From CBDFGT01 sp965247225 (GTDB lineage: Bacteria > Pseudomonadota > Alphaproteobacteria > Rhizobiales > Rhizobiaceae), in contig CBDFGT010000040.1 in NCBI GenBank assembly GCA_965247225.1, forward strand, positions 1 to 64,000: 64,000 nucleotides of DNA. The letters run 5' to 3'. Positions 1 through 8,835 of this stretch are shown in pieces. The first letter of the stretch is position 1; every line of letters begins with the position of its first letter. The notes beneath the pieces were generated by a model. It searched no databases, was not told the DNA's origin, and saw only the letters and a program-made list of their open reading frames with translations. The translations under genes and the position numbers were made by a program.

Positions 1-342
1 GTGCCAACAACAATTGGAAATAGTTGTATAGAAACGTGTGATACAACGGCCCCGGAAAGGAGAAAAGGGGTGGAAATGTGATTCTTGGCAGCGCGTATCA
101 GGGCGTACGGACAGGCAGGAAGGAAGGACATTTGATCTTCGGAGGCACGGACCGGATCCGGTCCTGGACCTCTTGTGAGCGGCGACATCAGGGTCCGGAT
201 GCCCGGATCAAAAACACCTGTCCATGCCTGCATATGTGCGTTCGAAAGGCTTCATCTGGTGGCCAAACAGCAAAAGGCAATCAAGGCTTAAGTTTCGTAG
301 CGGAATAGATAGCAGAATTGGGGATTTAACTTTCACTTCCGT
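1..342. other. Intergenic stretch, no supported gene
   Basis: No gene is supported here. A GTG at 78 follows a purine-rich AGGAGA-like stretch and opens a frame of about 76 codons, but its product is rich in Gly, Arg, Cys and Ser, shows no hydrophobic pattern or recognisable motif, and looks like chance. The segment presumably holds the promoter of the regulator that follows. No clear -35/-10 pair was found. Confidence 0.5.
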
Positions 343-1113
343 TTGAACTACCTCAAAAGAGAGCATTATTCATCTATTGTCGTGAAAGCAGAAACACCAG
401 CAGCTTCACACTTATATTGTCAGCAGGCATGGAATGGCCCGGATGCAAAAGAAAACAGGCATTTCAAACGAAAAAATGTCGGTCCTACTGATTCGGGCTA
501 CCTTCCAAAGATAGAACTGCCCGACCGTCTGACCTCTGATCATGTCACTATTGCGGAAATGGCCAATGCCTTTGGTGTTACCCATCGTACTTTGCATTTT
601 TATGAGGAAAAGAACCTGATCGTTGCCCGGCGCTCGGGCATCATGCGGATCTATGATCAGGTACAGGTGCGGCGCATGGGCATTGTCAATCTTTGCCGTG
701 AAATCGGCATGCCCATCGCCGTCGTTCAGGATTTGATGGAGCAGATCGCCAGGGCGCACAGCCAGGAAGCCGTGGACCGCATATTCCGGCGTGCGCTTCT
801 GGTGCGCAGGCGTGAGTTGCTGGCAGCACAATCAACCATACGCAGGCAGATGCAACAAATCTCCGAACTTGTGGGGCCGGATGCCGAAACACATGACGCA
901 AATATGGACACTCCCCCCCAACTTTCACAGATGGAGCGCGAGTTTATAGGTTATATGGCAGATGGTTATACAACAACACGCCTGGTGCGCGCGATAAACA
1001 TGGATTATGATGCGGTGTTGGCAACCGAAAAGGCCATTCTGGAAAAATTCGGAGCAAAAAACCGCTTTCAGGCGGTTGCCAAAGCTATCGTGCTCGGTAT
1101 GGTTGAAAACTGA
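343..1113 (+). CDS. MerR-type regulator with LuxR/GerE-like C-terminal helix-turn-helix
   Basis: A probable DNA-binding transcription regulator with two different helix-turn-helix regions. Residues about 66-135 match a MerR N-terminal domain (IAEMANAFGVTHRTLHFYEEKNL, then an Arg-rich wing and YDQVQVRRM). A helical, Arg/Gln-rich segment that would be the MerR dimerisation coil follows at about 135-185. Residues about 195-256 resemble a LuxR/GerE domain: LSQMEREFIGYMADGYT, then KFGAKNRFQAVAKAI and a final GM. MerR proteins normally carry an effector domain or cysteines at this place, and neither is seen. The first codon is TTG at 343; GTG at 382 is an alternative, and the first 60 residues look unstructured. 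The gene ends one base before the convergent helicase gene. The target is unknown. Confidence 0.7.
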   Translation: MNYLKREHYSSIVVKAETPAASHLYCQQAWNGPDAKENRHFKRKNVGPTDSGYLPKIELPDRLTSDHVTIAEMANAFGVTHRTLHFYEEKNLIVARRSGIMRIYDQVQVRRMGIVNLCREIGMPIAVVQDLMEQIARAHSQEAVDRIFRRALLVRRRELLAAQSTIRRQMQQISELVGPDAETHDANMDTPPQLSQMEREFIGYMADGYTTTRLVRAINMDYDAVLATEKAILEKFGAKNRFQAVAKAIVLGMVEN

Positions 1114-2238
1114 TCACCGCACGATGGTCAGCGTTTCGGCAGCGCGGGTAATCGCCGTATAGAGCCATTGCTCTCGCGTGTCGCGAAAGGCCCAGCTCTC
1201 GTCGAACAGAACCACATTGTTCCATTGTGAGCCCTGTGCCTTGTGCACGGTCAAGGCATAGCCATAGTCAAATTCATCATACCGCTTGCGCGTCTGCCAG
1301 GGAATTTCGCCCTCAATGTTCTCAAACGCCTGTTTCAAAAGCTTGATCTTGGCCGCACCGCGATCCATGTCATCATCTTCCGGCTTGACCATAAGATTGA
1401 TCCCCGGCTTCACCGTTTCTTTCGACGAGGTCATCACCTGCCAGAGCGAACCGTTGAGCAGGCCCTTGGCCGGATCATTGCGCAGACAAACCAGCTTGTC
1501 ACCCGCCTGCGGATAATCAGTGGAAAAGCCTTTCAGCTCGCGCAGGCGCATATTATAGCGCCGCCGCGTCTTGTTGGTGCCCACCAGAACCTGGTCGGCA
1601 TTCAGAACCAGTTCCTGCGTCACCTCGTTTTTGGAAATCACCTGCGCCGTGCCCCAGTCACCGTGCATGATTTCCTTGCCCTCGCGCACATGCATGGCCA
1701 GCTGGATGATCGGATTGTCCCGCGCCTGCCGGTGAATATCGGTCAACAGATAATCCGGTTCCTGATTGGTAAAATAGCCGCCTCCGGAGACCGGTGGCAA
1801 CTGGCCGGATCGCCAAGCACCAGGATCGGCGTGCCAAAGCTCATCAGGTCGCGCCCCAGCGCCTCGTCCACCATCGAACATTCGTCGATAATGATCAGCG
1901 CCGCCTTGGCTACCGGGCTCTGCCGGTTGATGAAAACAAGGGGGCAACCGACATTTTGCCGGTTTCCTCGTCGAAACCTCTTCCTCGCCGCGCGGGCGGT
2001 AGATCATCGAATGGATGGTGCGGGCGTTCGTTGCCCCCTTGGAACGCAGAACCTGTGCGGCTTTGCCGGTAAACGCGCCAAACAGCACATCGCCATCCAC
2101 ATGTTCGGCAAAATGCCGCGCCAGCGTCGTCTTGCCGGTACCCGCATAGCCAAACAACCGGAAAAGCGGCGTGCGCCCTTCCTTCAGCCAGCGGGCAACG
2201 GCCTTGAGGGCCTCATCCTGTTGCGGTGCAAATTCCAT
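1114..2238 (-). pseudogene. RecD-like ATP-dependent DNA helicase, frameshifted
   Basis: An SF1B helicase of the RecD/TraA-like stand-alone type. The N-terminus has Walker A (GYAGTGKTT, residues about 29-37) and FTGKAAQVL. The C-terminus has the UvrD_C_2 signature (ALTVHKAQGSQW, then LYTAITRA). Between residues about 88 and 150 the reading frame is wrong. Walker B (IIIDECSMVDE) and the GDPGQLPPVSGG motif are readable only by changing frame near 1967, in a run of five G at 1940-1944, and near 1805, which fits three single-base deletions. The open frame survives by chance because the shifts compensate. Either this is sequence error, in which case the helicase is intact, or the ATPase core is dead. 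ATG at 2238 is the natural start. It is convergent with the MerR-type gene. Confidence 0.75.
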
Positions 2239-2399
2239 GGTGCTTGGTGGCAGGATTCGGGGTTGGCCCGCAAGGGCAATCTTGGTTGGCAGTAACCTTG
2301 ACAGGCAGGGAACACCCGGGAGAGCCGTAGAATGTCATATAACCTACATGGGAAAACCCTAGAAACAGGCATGCAAGTCAACAGAAAAGGAGCTTTGAA

Positions 2400-4300
2400 A
2401 TGACCGAGCAGCAACATAAAAGCATGTCAGCAGACCAGTGGGATGAAATAAACTTTCCGCGCCCTGAAGAAAACGGGTTTGATCTGGTCGTAGAACGCGC
2501 AATTTCACGTCGCGGCTTTTTGGGTGGCGTTCTGGCTTTGGGTTCTGCGGCTGCCGTGATGGGCACAGGTCTGTTTTCAGCCCGCAACGCACTTGCCGCT
2601 GGCACATCGCGCTTTGCTTTCACACCGATTGCAGCACAGACTGATGGCACTGTTCACGTTCCGGAAGGCTACAGCTGGAAGGTGCTTGCAAGCTGGGGCG
2701 ATCCGCTTTTCCTCCGCAGCCGATGGCTATGATGTGAAGGAAGGGCGGCCCGGTTTCCAATTCCGACAGGGTTTTCGGCGAAAACACGACGGCATGGAAG
2801 CCTTCTTCGTGGATGGTCACCAGTTGATTGCCGTCAACCATGAATATGTGAACCCCGAAATCAACCTTCCTGCCGCACAGGCGGGCGCACCGGCAAATGC
2901 CGATGATGTTCTGAAACTGCAGAACCTGCATGGTGTCACCGTGATGGAAATTGCCGAAGGCGCTGGTGCCTCGCTATTGTCAAGGACAGCCCGTATAATC
3001 GCCGCATCACGGCAAACACCGGAATGAAGATCGCCGGCCCTGCTGCAGGTCACGCGCTTCTGAAGACGTCGGCTGATCCGGAAGGTGTTCTCTGTCTCGG
3101 TACTTTGAACAATTGCGGCTCCGGCAGAACGCCATGGGGCACCTACCTCACCTGCGAAGAAAACTTCAACGGCTATTTCGGTTCAACAGTTGAAGATTTT
3201 GCCGCCGACGAAAAAACCGCCGCCGGTTACAAGCGCTATGGTATCAATGCCAAGGGCGCTGGCTACGACTTCCATAAATTCGACGCTCGCTTCGATCTTT
3301 CCAAAAACCCCAATGAACCGCACCGTTTCGGCTGGGTTGTTGAAATCGATCCGCGTGATCCGAAATCAACGCCTGTCAAGCACACAGCCCTTGGCCGCTT
3401 CAAGCACGAAAATGCTGAAGTTGTCCTGTCCGGCGATGGCCATGTTGTTGTCTATCTCGGCGATGACGAGCGCGGCGAATATCTCTACCGCTTCGTTTCC
3501 AAAGGCACCTATACTGCAGGCGGCGCAACGGATGGGCTTCTGGACGAAGGCACGCTTTATGTTGCAAAGTTCAATGATGACCAGAGCGGCAGCTGGATTG
3601 CGCTCACACCGGAAACAACCGGTATGGACGCCGCTGAAATCCTTGTCTTCACGCGCATGGCAGCCTCCAAAAGCTGGCGGCACGACCATGGACCGCCCGG
3701 AATGGGTAGCCGCCAATCCGCTCAAGGCTGAAGCCTATTGCTGCCTGACCAACAACAAGGATCGCGGCAAAAAGCCGAATGCCGGTGGCGACGATACGTC
3801 TCCGAACGGCCCGAACCCGCGCGCTGCCAACAATTACGGCCAGATCGTGCGCTGGCGTCCGGAAGGCGAAGACCACGGCGCAGACGCCTTCAAATGGGAT
3901 CTCTATGTCATGGCTGGTAACCCTGATGTCCACAAGGACGCCTATGCGGGTTCTGCCAATATTACCAACGGCAACATGTTCAACTCGCCGGATGGCCTGG
4001 CCATTGACTCTGTCGGCACGGTATGGATCCAGACCGACGGTGAGGATTCAAACGATGGTGACTATGCAGGCATGGGCAATAACCAGATGCTGGCCGGCGA
4101 CCCGGAAACCGGCGAAATCGCCCGCTTCCTCACTGGTCCGAATGGCAGCGAAGTGACCGGCCTTTGCTGGACCGAAGGACCGCAAGACCATGCTGGTCGG
4201 TATCCAGCATCCGGGCGGTTTCTGGCCGGGTGCTGAAGGCAGCCTGCCGCGGTCTTCCATCGTGGCCATCCGCCGCGACGACAAGGGCCTTGTCGGCTGA
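2400..4300 (+). pseudogene. phoX: PhoX-type (DUF839) Tat-exported phosphatase, multiple frameshifts
   Basis: Reads as a member of the PhoX family, Ca-dependent periplasmic alkaline phosphatases exported by Tat. The N-terminus has the twin-arginine motif SRRGFLGG followed by a hydrophobic segment and ANALAA. Family segments are spread over three frames: VNHEYVNP, GTLNNCGSGRTPWGTYLTCEEN, GWVVEIDP, LGRFKHENAEV, YLGDDERGEYLYRFVS, MDRPEWVA, CCLTNN and NMFNSPDGLAID. The end reads QHPGGFWPG and stops at 4300. Frame changes fall near 2711, 2755, 2790, 2975, in AAAA at 3669-3672, and near 4177; each can be explained by one inserted or lost base. As written no functional protein can be made; if the shifts are sequence error the product would be about 630 residues. 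ATG 2400 follows AAGGAG. Confidence 0.75.
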
Positions 4301-4326
4301 TGGTCAGCCAGTCCTGATCGGACTTC

Positions 4327-4356
4327 AGCAAAAGCCGTCCGGGAAACCGGGCGGCT
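4327..4356 (-). terminator. Hairpin terminator between convergent phoX and lysE-type genes
   Basis: Ten-base-pair stem AGCCGTCCGG / CCGGGCGGCT with a GAAA (or TTTC) loop. On the minus strand the stem is followed by TTTT, so it should stop transcription of the exporter gene. It sits in the 74-base gap between two convergent genes and may act in both directions, although the plus-strand T run is weak. Confidence 0.6.
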
Positions 4357-4374
4357 GTTATTGGCTTGCGGAGA

Positions 4375-4974
4375 CTATTTCAGCATCGGCCAGAGGCTGG
4401 CCACCAGCAGCACAGCCATGGTGATGTTGAACCGTTTCAGCCGCAAAGGATCGGACAGCCATTGCCGCAGCACCGAACCAAAGCCCGCCCAGATGGACAC
4501 ATTCGGCAGGTTGACCGCCGCAAAAACGCAAGCCACAAGGAGCACGGTCAGGAAAAAGTGGCTCTGGTTTGTGTAGGTCGCCATGGCGGTCACCGCCATC
4601 ACCCAGGCCTTCGGATTGACCCACTGGAAGGCAGCGGCGGCCCAAAATGTCATCGGTTTGGCACCGGTTTCGCCTTTTTCGGCCAGCGTGCGGGATGTGC
4701 CGATCTTGTACGCAATCCACAGAAGATAGGCCCCGCCTGCAAATTTCAAAACGGTGTAGAGAACCGGAACAGTTTTCAAAACAGCCCCCAGCCCGAAACC
4801 GACCGCCAGCAGCAGCACCAGAAACCCGCAACTGATGCCCAGCATATGCGGCAGAGTGCGCCGAAGACCGAAATTCACCCCTGAGGCAAACAGCATCATA
4901 TTGTTGGGACCGGGCGTTACCGAGGTGATGGTGGCAAACAGCACCAGCGCCAGAAATGTATCAGCGGACATCAA
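4375..4974 (-). CDS. LysE/RhtB-family amino-acid exporter
   Basis: An inner-membrane exporter of the LysE/RhtB family, which moves amino acids or their analogues out of the cell. The 199 residues are nearly all hydrophobic helices, with the family signature near the start (TSVTPGPNNMMLFASGVNFG, residues about 16-35), a G-rich second helix, and a central loop with QWVNPKAWVMAV. Length is typical. The second ATG (4971) is close to a good GGAGGAAG ribosome-binding site and may be the true start. A perfect 13-bp inverted repeat lies 8 bases upstream of the start codon and ends just before this ribosome-binding site, so expression is probably controlled there. The substrate cannot be deduced. Confidence 0.85.
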   Translation of the reverse strand: MMSADTFLALVLFATITSVTPGPNNMMLFASGVNFGLRRTLPHMLGISCGFLVLLLAVGFGLGAVLKTVPVLYTVLKFAGGAYLLWIAYKIGTSRTLAEKGETGAKPMTFWAAAAFQWVNPKAWVMAVTAMATYTNQSHFFLTVLLVACVFAAVNLPNVSIWAGFGSVLRQWLSDPLRLKRFNITMAVLLVASLWPMLK

Positions 4975-4981
4975 ACTTCCT

Positions 4982-5012
4982 CCATTTAGGTCAGTATTGC
5001 TGACCTAAATGG
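4982..5012. promoter_or_regulatory. Perfect 13-bp inverted repeat upstream of the lysE-type gene
   Basis: CCATTTAGGTCAG, five bases, then the exact reverse complement. It fills the space between the stop of the TPR gene (5043) and the exporter start (4974), next to the exporter ribosome-binding site. There is no T run on either strand, so it does not look like a simple terminator. It could be an operator for an exporter regulator or an RNA hairpin affecting translation. Confidence 0.55.
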
Positions 5013-5042
5013 AATAGTCCAATGAATATGTGTGATGGATGA

Positions 5043-7772
5043 TCAGGTTTCATCATCTTCATCAGCACTTTCCAGTTGCAGCAACAGCTCTTCGAAGCCC
5101 TGGACAGCTTGCAAATTTCCAGCCTGATGAAGTACCGGAATAGCAGTTTCCAATGCTTTCCTTGCCTCTTCAGCATATATGGCTGCATCAGGTTCTTCCG
5201 CTGCGAGTATCGCACGAGCAAAGGCCCTGAAACCAGATGCAACAGCCCATAGTCCCGGCGCGTTGTCCAAACTTAACTCGTCAAGCGCTAGGCTGAAACT
5301 GTGTTCAGCTTCCTGCAGCAATGATATGTTACTTTCAAACGCTGCAAGCAGATATAATATGCTGCCAAGTTGGGTCCGCCTCTCGGCCCTCACCAGCGCA
5401 TTACCAATCGACGAGCCATCATTGATTAGCTGCCGATAAAGGTCGGCAGCTTCCTGAAGAAAATCAATTCTTGTTTCTTCTGTTCCACGCTGCGTCAAAA
5501 GAGAAACCAAAGCAGTAGCGGACATTTCCCATAATACCGGGTGGTGTTTACTGTCTACTTCCTGCAACGACAGCCGATAAGAATCGATTGCGGTGTCATA
5601 CATCTCCTTTTTGCCCGTTTGCTTCGCCAAGTCTTGCCACACCACACCCAGATTATGCTGCACTTCCGACCATTCTAGCGGCGAAATTTCCTGTTTTCGC
5701 TCTTTCAGTGCCTCATGATAGTATCGGACTGACAATTCGAAATCTTCGGCACTGTTGGTGCAAAGACCGATCTGGCGGTGAACAATCCCGAGGTTATAGT
5801 TCGTCATAGCCCACTCAAGCGGAACTCTGTCACGTTTGGTTTGTCGCAATGAGGCGTTGTAAGCCGCGACAGCCTTCTGCAACAGGGTCACATCCTGCCG
5901 CATCTGACCCAATTGTGAAAATACGTTCGCAAGGTTGTTCAGCGTTCGGCCCCACTGTTGCGGCATTTCCTGCTCGGTGCGCACGAGCAAAGCAGCTTCT
6001 AGCCGGGCAGCCGCATCCTCCAGCATCTCAACGCTTTTCAAGCGTCCACCAAGTCGAAAAAGGGCGATGCCTAACGTATTTTGTGTATTGGCCCAGGCTA
6101 AGGGCGCATTTCCTTGGTTTAAAACCTCCAATGCTGACCGCAATGTCGATATCGACGTTTCCAAAACCTCGTTGCCAACACCACGCTCCGCGAGGTTCCA
6201 GAAGGTCCAGCCAAGATCACTTTGCGCTACGGCCCTTTGCAGCCATGCACCCGCTTTTTCAAATTCGTCCATTGCAATCTGCAAAGCATTGACAGCGAGG
6301 TCTAGGTTCGTTGGTACCTTTTCACGGCCCCCCAACGCACAGGCAGCATTGCCCAAATTTTTCCATGCATTCCCCCTTTCATCCGGCCCTGTCGCAATAT
6401 AAAGACAGATGCGTGCAAGGGCAATCGACACCTCCAGATCAAAATTCAGACCCTTGTCACGCCCGCGCTCAAACCACTCATATTGCAAAGTCCGCACAGC
6501 TTCAAATCGCAATGGCGGGTTCGTCAGTTCCAATCGTTTCACCAGTTTTTGCGAGAGGCTGGCCGCATCAAGGCGCAATTGATCCTGCCTGATACCCGCT
6601 TCCAGAAATTTGATGCCATTGGCAAGCGCCTGCTCGCGCCGTTTCGCCTCGTCGCGCTCCCAGCGGGCAAAGGCATCCTCGGCCAGTTGCCCGGCCTCGT
6701 CATGCCGCGAATCGCCGGAAAGACTTGCAATCCGTTCCAGCACATCGCGCACAAAGGCGTCCAGATTGCCTGCATTGCGAACCTCTGCCTCGACCTCTTT
6801 GGCAATCTCAACCATGCGCTGCAATTGCTTCATGGCCTGGTCAAAATCCTCGACATGACCGGCGACCGTTTTGGCAAGTGCGATCACCTGCTCTTCCTTG
6901 ACCCCGGCAGAACCGGCCAGGCTCAGAACCCCTGCCTCAAGCAACCTTCTCATCAGCGCATCAGCAGTCGCTTCTGGCAGAACATCAACCTTGCTTTCAA
7001 TACGGGCCTGCCCGGCCTCCAGCCGTTTCAGGCCAGACTCTATCCCTTCTACCAGATGCTTGAGGCCGACAATCTGCTCCGCTGTCCAGATCGTTTTGAA
7101 AGCTTCATTCTCTTTCAGCCGTGCTGCCGCGTCCCGAACGAAAAGGTCAAACCACCCATGATTTCGCTCCCTGAACCGGTTGGCAAACATGGCTGGCACC
7201 AGACCAAAATCCGTCGCAGTCGCAACACAGATTTCGTTCAGAACCGCCTGTTCGATATCCGCGCGAACATGTTCAGCCTCTTTCAGCGCGGTTTCAGGGG
7301 CCTGCGCCCCACGGGCCGCAAGCGCCTTCTCGAAGGTCGCCGGCAGGGTTTCAAACACCTGCCGTTCATAGGCGCTGACCGGACCGGATGTTACAGATAC
7401 GCCTTTGCCTGCGTCCTTGAGAAAGGCATGAAGTTCTGCGCTGAACCGGGCGCTTTCCTGGCGGCGCTTTTCGTCCGGGTCCGTTTTCCGGGCGGAATCA
7501 AAGTCTGACAGCACATGGGCCAGAGCTTTCAGATGCGCCTGCCGCAGCGCCAGCAAAATATGGTGGTTCTCGTCAATGCCGGGATGGCGGTGAAAAACAG
7601 CCTTCATCAGCTTTTCTTCACCGGCACCAAAGGCGGAAGACAGGATATTGCCCGCCACTCCGGACAAAAGCGGCCCGGCAATCGCGGCAACCGTGACAGG
7701 GTCAGATCCGGTTGCCGTCAGGGCTGCACCGGCTATGGCCATGGGAATGCAGGACAGCAATTGCAGCTTCAT
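5043..7772 (-). CDS. Large helical protein with C-terminal TPR array, hydrophobic N-terminus
   Basis: A 909-residue protein of unknown function. Residues about 1-55 are small and hydrophobic (Ala/Gly/Val-rich, about 25-52: VTVAAIAGPLLSGVAGNI), like a signal-anchor or a membrane-inserting helix. Residues about 55-450 are charged helices, with coiled-coil-like stretches around 230-330. From about 450 to 880 there are degenerate TPR units of about 45-55 residues, with the recurrent pattern Pro-x-x-Trp-Ala, then Asn-x-Leu-Gly, then Leu-x-x-Ala (for example PLAWANTQNTLGIAL and PLEWAMTNYNLGIVH). The tail is acidic (ESADEDDET). No P-loop, protease or nuclease motif was seen. TPR arrays of this Trp-Ala/Asn-Leu-Gly type are common in rhizobial signalling and conflict proteins. 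It stands alone, upstream of and co-directional with the exporter. Confidence 0.6.
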   Translation of the reverse strand: MKLQLLSCIPMAIAGAALTATGSDPVTVAAIAGPLLSGVAGNILSSAFGAGEEKLMKAVFHRHPGIDENHHILLALRQAHLKALAHVLSDFDSARKTDPDEKRRQESARFSAELHAFLKDAGKGVSVTSGPVSAYERQVFETLPATFEKALAARGAQAPETALKEAEHVRADIEQAVLNEICVATATDFGLVPAMFANRFRERNHGWFDLFVRDAAARLKENEAFKTIWTAEQIVGLKHLVEGIESGLKRLEAGQARIESKVDVLPEATADALMRRLLEAGVLSLAGSAGVKEEQVIALAKTVAGHVEDFDQAMKQLQRMVEIAKEVEAEVRNAGNLDAFVRDVLERIASLSGDSRHDEAGQLAEDAFARWERDEAKRREQALANGIKFLEAGIRQDQLRLDAASLSQKLVKRLELTNPPLRFEAVRTLQYEWFERGRDKGLNFDLEVSIALARICLYIATGPDERGNAWKNLGNAACALGGREKVPTNLDLAVNALQIAMDEFEKAGAWLQRAVAQSDLGWTFWNLAERGVGNEVLETSISTLRSALEVLNQGNAPLAWANTQNTLGIALFRLGGRLKSVEMLEDAAARLEAALLVRTEQEMPQQWGRTLNNLANVFSQLGQMRQDVTLLQKAVAAYNASLRQTKRDRVPLEWAMTNYNLGIVHRQIGLCTNSAEDFELSVRYYHEALKERKQEISPLEWSEVQHNLGVVWQDLAKQTGKKEMYDTAIDSYRLSLQEVDSKHHPVLWEMSATALVSLLTQRGTEETRIDFLQEAADLYRQLINDGSSIGNALVRAERRTQLGSILYLLAAFESNISLLQEAEHSFSLALDELSLDNAPGLWAVASGFRAFARAILAAEEPDAAIYAEEARKALETAIPVLHQAGNLQAVQGFEELLLQLESADEDDET

Positions 7773-7849
7773 TCCGGCCTCCGCAAATCGATAGTTTACG
7801 GAGGCTAGACGATCAGTCCGATGGTTGTAAAGGCACCATCAATCCTTTT

Positions 7850-8422
7850 TTACATACCCTGCGGGCCGCGGTTCATGGCGGCAATGCCGGTGCGGCAGAC
7901 TTCCACAAGCCCCAATGGCTTCATGATGGCGATGAACTGGTCCACCTTGGACACCTTGCCGGTCAACTCGAACACGAAATGCTCTGTATTGGCATCAATC
8001 ACCGAGGCACGGAACGCATCGGCCAGCCGCAGGGCTTCTACACGCTGGTCGCCGGTGCCTGCCACTTTGACCAGGGCCAGTTCACGCTCCAGCGGCCGCT
8101 CATGGCCCAGTTCCTGCGCCCGAACCGTCAGGTCCACCACCCGGTGCACCGGAATGATCCGCTCCAGCTGTGACTTGATCTGCTCCAGAACATGCGGTGT
8201 GCCGCGCGTGACCACGGTTATGCGCGACAGATGCGCCGCTGTTTCGGTTTCCGAAACGGTCAGGCTTTCGATATTGTAGCCGCGACCGGAAAACAGGCCG
8301 ATGACCCGGGCCAGGACACCCGGCTCATTGTCGACCAGAACCGAGAGAACATGGTTTTCCGCGCGTGCCGTTTCCGGCGAGATGAAATAGGCAGAGCCTG
8401 TGGGCTGTAGATGTGCGTTCAT
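7850..8422 (-). CDS. ilvH: Acetolactate synthase small (regulatory) subunit
   Basis: The regulatory subunit of acetohydroxyacid synthase, which confers valine feedback inhibition on the catalytic subunit in Ile/Val/Leu synthesis. The ACT domain lies at residues about 25-100 (LSVLVDNEPGVLARVIGLFSGRGYNIESL, then SRITVVTRG), and the C-terminal ALS_ss_C domain at about 105-185 (ELALVKV, TGKVSKVDQFI, EVCRTGIAAMNRG). The 190-residue length is about 20 more than the usual enterobacterial form because of an N-terminal extension common in rhizobia. It lies downstream of ilvI on the same strand but is separated from it by a toxin-antitoxin pair, so it is probably still transcribed from the attenuated ilvI promoter. 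Confidence 0.93.
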   Translation of the reverse strand: MNAHLQPTGSAYFISPETARAENHVLSVLVDNEPGVLARVIGLFSGRGYNIESLTVSETETAAHLSRITVVTRGTPHVLEQIKSQLERIIPVHRVVDLTVRAQELGHERPLERELALVKVAGTGDQRVEALRLADAFRASVIDANTEHFVFELTGKVSKVDQFIAIMKPLGLVEVCRTGIAAMNRGPQGM

Positions 8423-8436
8423 GGTGTGTCCCCCTG

Positions 8437-8835
8437 TTAATGCGCCAGCTCGACGCTGATGTTCTGTTTGTTGTCAAACGCCCGCTTCACAAACTCCCGG
8501 TCAAAGGTCAAGAACCGGTCATCCTCATGCAGAGCGCTCATATGCAGGGCATCGGCAAAATCCATGCCCGCGCGAAACAAGCCAAGAGCGCACTCCACCC
8601 GCTCAGGCTCTTCGAACTTTATGTTCGGGATAACCATGCGTGCCGACAGAAGATCGAACACGACATTGCGCGGATACTTCATGATCCCGCGCAGAACCCA
8701 TTCCGTTTCGATAACAACGGTTGTGCGCACCAACAGCTGATGATCGTCAAGAAGCGGATTGGCAATTTCCCACTGGCGGGTACGATCTCGTGCGAGAATA
8801 CGCACCAGAATATTTGTATCAATCGCTGTTCTCAT
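8437..8835 (-). CDS. vapC: PIN-domain toxin (VapC-type)
   Basis: A predicted type II toxin: PIN-domain Mg-dependent RNase. The PIN acidic residues are visible: Asp in MRTAIDTNILVRIL near the N-terminus, Glu in VVIETEWVLRG, Asp in MDFADALHMSAL and Asp in FLTFDREFVKRA. The start was set at ATG 8835 because the family begins directly with the first beta strand; this gives 132 residues and a 17-base overlap with the antitoxin gene upstream. It lies between ilvI and ilvH, 14 bases before ilvH. This is an unusual place for a toxin gene and suggests insertion of a compact cassette into the operon. Confidence 0.85.
   Translation of the reverse strand: MRTAIDTNILVRILARDRTRQWEIANPLLDDHQLLVRTTVVIETEWVLRGIMKYPRNVVFDLLSARMVIPNIKFEEPERVECALGLFRAGMDFADALHMSALHEDDRFLTFDREFVKRAFDNKQNISVELAH

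Noticed and set aside
78..308. Possible 76-residue protein with a ribosome-binding-like site
   Set aside because: There is no hydrophobic pattern, motif or codon bias like its neighbours; it was kept only as part of the intergenic note.
1114..4300. Block of dead genes (RecD-like, PhoX) marking a decaying island
   Set aside because: The lesions are single-base and mostly in short homopolymers, protein similarity is otherwise high to the last residue, and the same pattern hits sodB. Sequence error is an equally good explanation, so decay was not claimed.
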